Shown here: positions 37,931-37,931 of the stretch, one piece after another
How positions within the stretch are numbered: position 1 is the first letter of the stretch
How the letters are laid out: the number at the start of each line of letters is the position of its first letter
Assembly: GCA_938036875.1 (NCBI GenBank)
Contig: CALHVX010000100.1
Location: 1-37,931 of the forward strand
Length of the DNA: 37,931 nt
Reading direction: 5' to 3'
Source of the DNA: an uncultured Pseudomonadales bacterium
GTDB taxonomy: Bacteria > Pseudomonadota > Gammaproteobacteria > Pseudomonadales > Azotimanducaceae
The notes under the pieces: model-generated
What the model was told of the DNA's origin: nothing
Seen by the model: only the letters and a program-made list of their open reading frames with translations
Databases searched by the model: none
Position numbers and translations under genes: made by a program

Positions 37931-37931
37931 G

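Noticed and set aside
1-37931. Search for CRISPR arrays, tRNA or rRNA genes, transposases, prophage genes and an integron integrase
   Set aside because: No regularly spaced repeats, cloverleaf signatures or recognisable proteins of these kinds were seen in either strand.

Overview
The window looks like bacterial chromosome from a free-living, probably marine, gammaproteobacterium. The evidence is the gene families present: an OmpA-family porin with thrombospondin type 3 calcium repeats, an EnvZ/OmpR-type two-component pair, an AGCS sodium symporter, a PEP-CTERM protein, and many acyl-CoA and ester-degrading enzymes. Placement in a Cellvibrionales/OM60-like group is a guess. I see no tRNA, rRNA, CRISPR array, transposase or integrase.

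Bases 1 to about 4,960 are the inside of an integron gene-cassette array. At least four complete attC recombination sites share one lineage-specific sequence (116-230, 999-1098, 1785-1900, 2727-2832). Further partial or decayed copies lie at 3571-3591, 4040-4146 and 4885-4956. The cassettes carry a pRiA4b ORF-3-like protein, a reverse-oriented HigB/HigA-like toxin-antitoxin pair, two small unknown envelope proteins, a VapB/VapC pair with a clear palindromic operator, a small membrane protein and a phytanoyl-CoA dioxygenase-like protein. The last of these ends in a tail read out of a half attC site. No intI lies in this window, so the integrase is either outside it or absent.

Bases about 4,960-9,200 look like an older, eroded continuation: small unknown genes with long spacers, a lipoprotein with a probable frameshift, a PEP-CTERM protein, a VOC protein, a short gene directly behind a strong terminator, an HD-domain protein resembling mixed-valent diiron oxygenases, and short attC-like scraps (7401-7419, 8384-8390, 9165-9171).

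From about 9,200 onward the content is ordinary metabolic chromosome. It holds a secreted protein and lipase, two VOC proteins, a signal peptidase I, a DUF3703 protein, then a flavin monooxygenase / APH-type kinase / epoxide hydrolase-like run (12,428-14,987). On the minus strand follow a sodium:amino-acid symporter coupled to an exported amidohydrolase, an acyl-CoA dehydrogenase and an SMP-30 protein. A thiolase, an enoyl-CoA hydratase, a MaoC pair and an enoyl-CoA isomerase point to fatty-acid or related acyl-CoA catabolism. Envelope functions are a LEA-like repeat lipoprotein, a three-gene envelope/two-component operon (22,476-25,369), the OmpA protein, a DUF2959 lipoprotein, an exported protein/YHS/TAXI operon, and a DUF547/TPR pair beside a TIGR04283-type glycosyltransferase. 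The right end has a ClpP without ClpX, with hairpins in its leader.

The least explained pieces are the 490-base gap at 25,370-25,857, which holds three consecutive near-perfect hairpins and a terminator (candidate small RNA), and the attC erosion products, especially the attC-derived protein tail.
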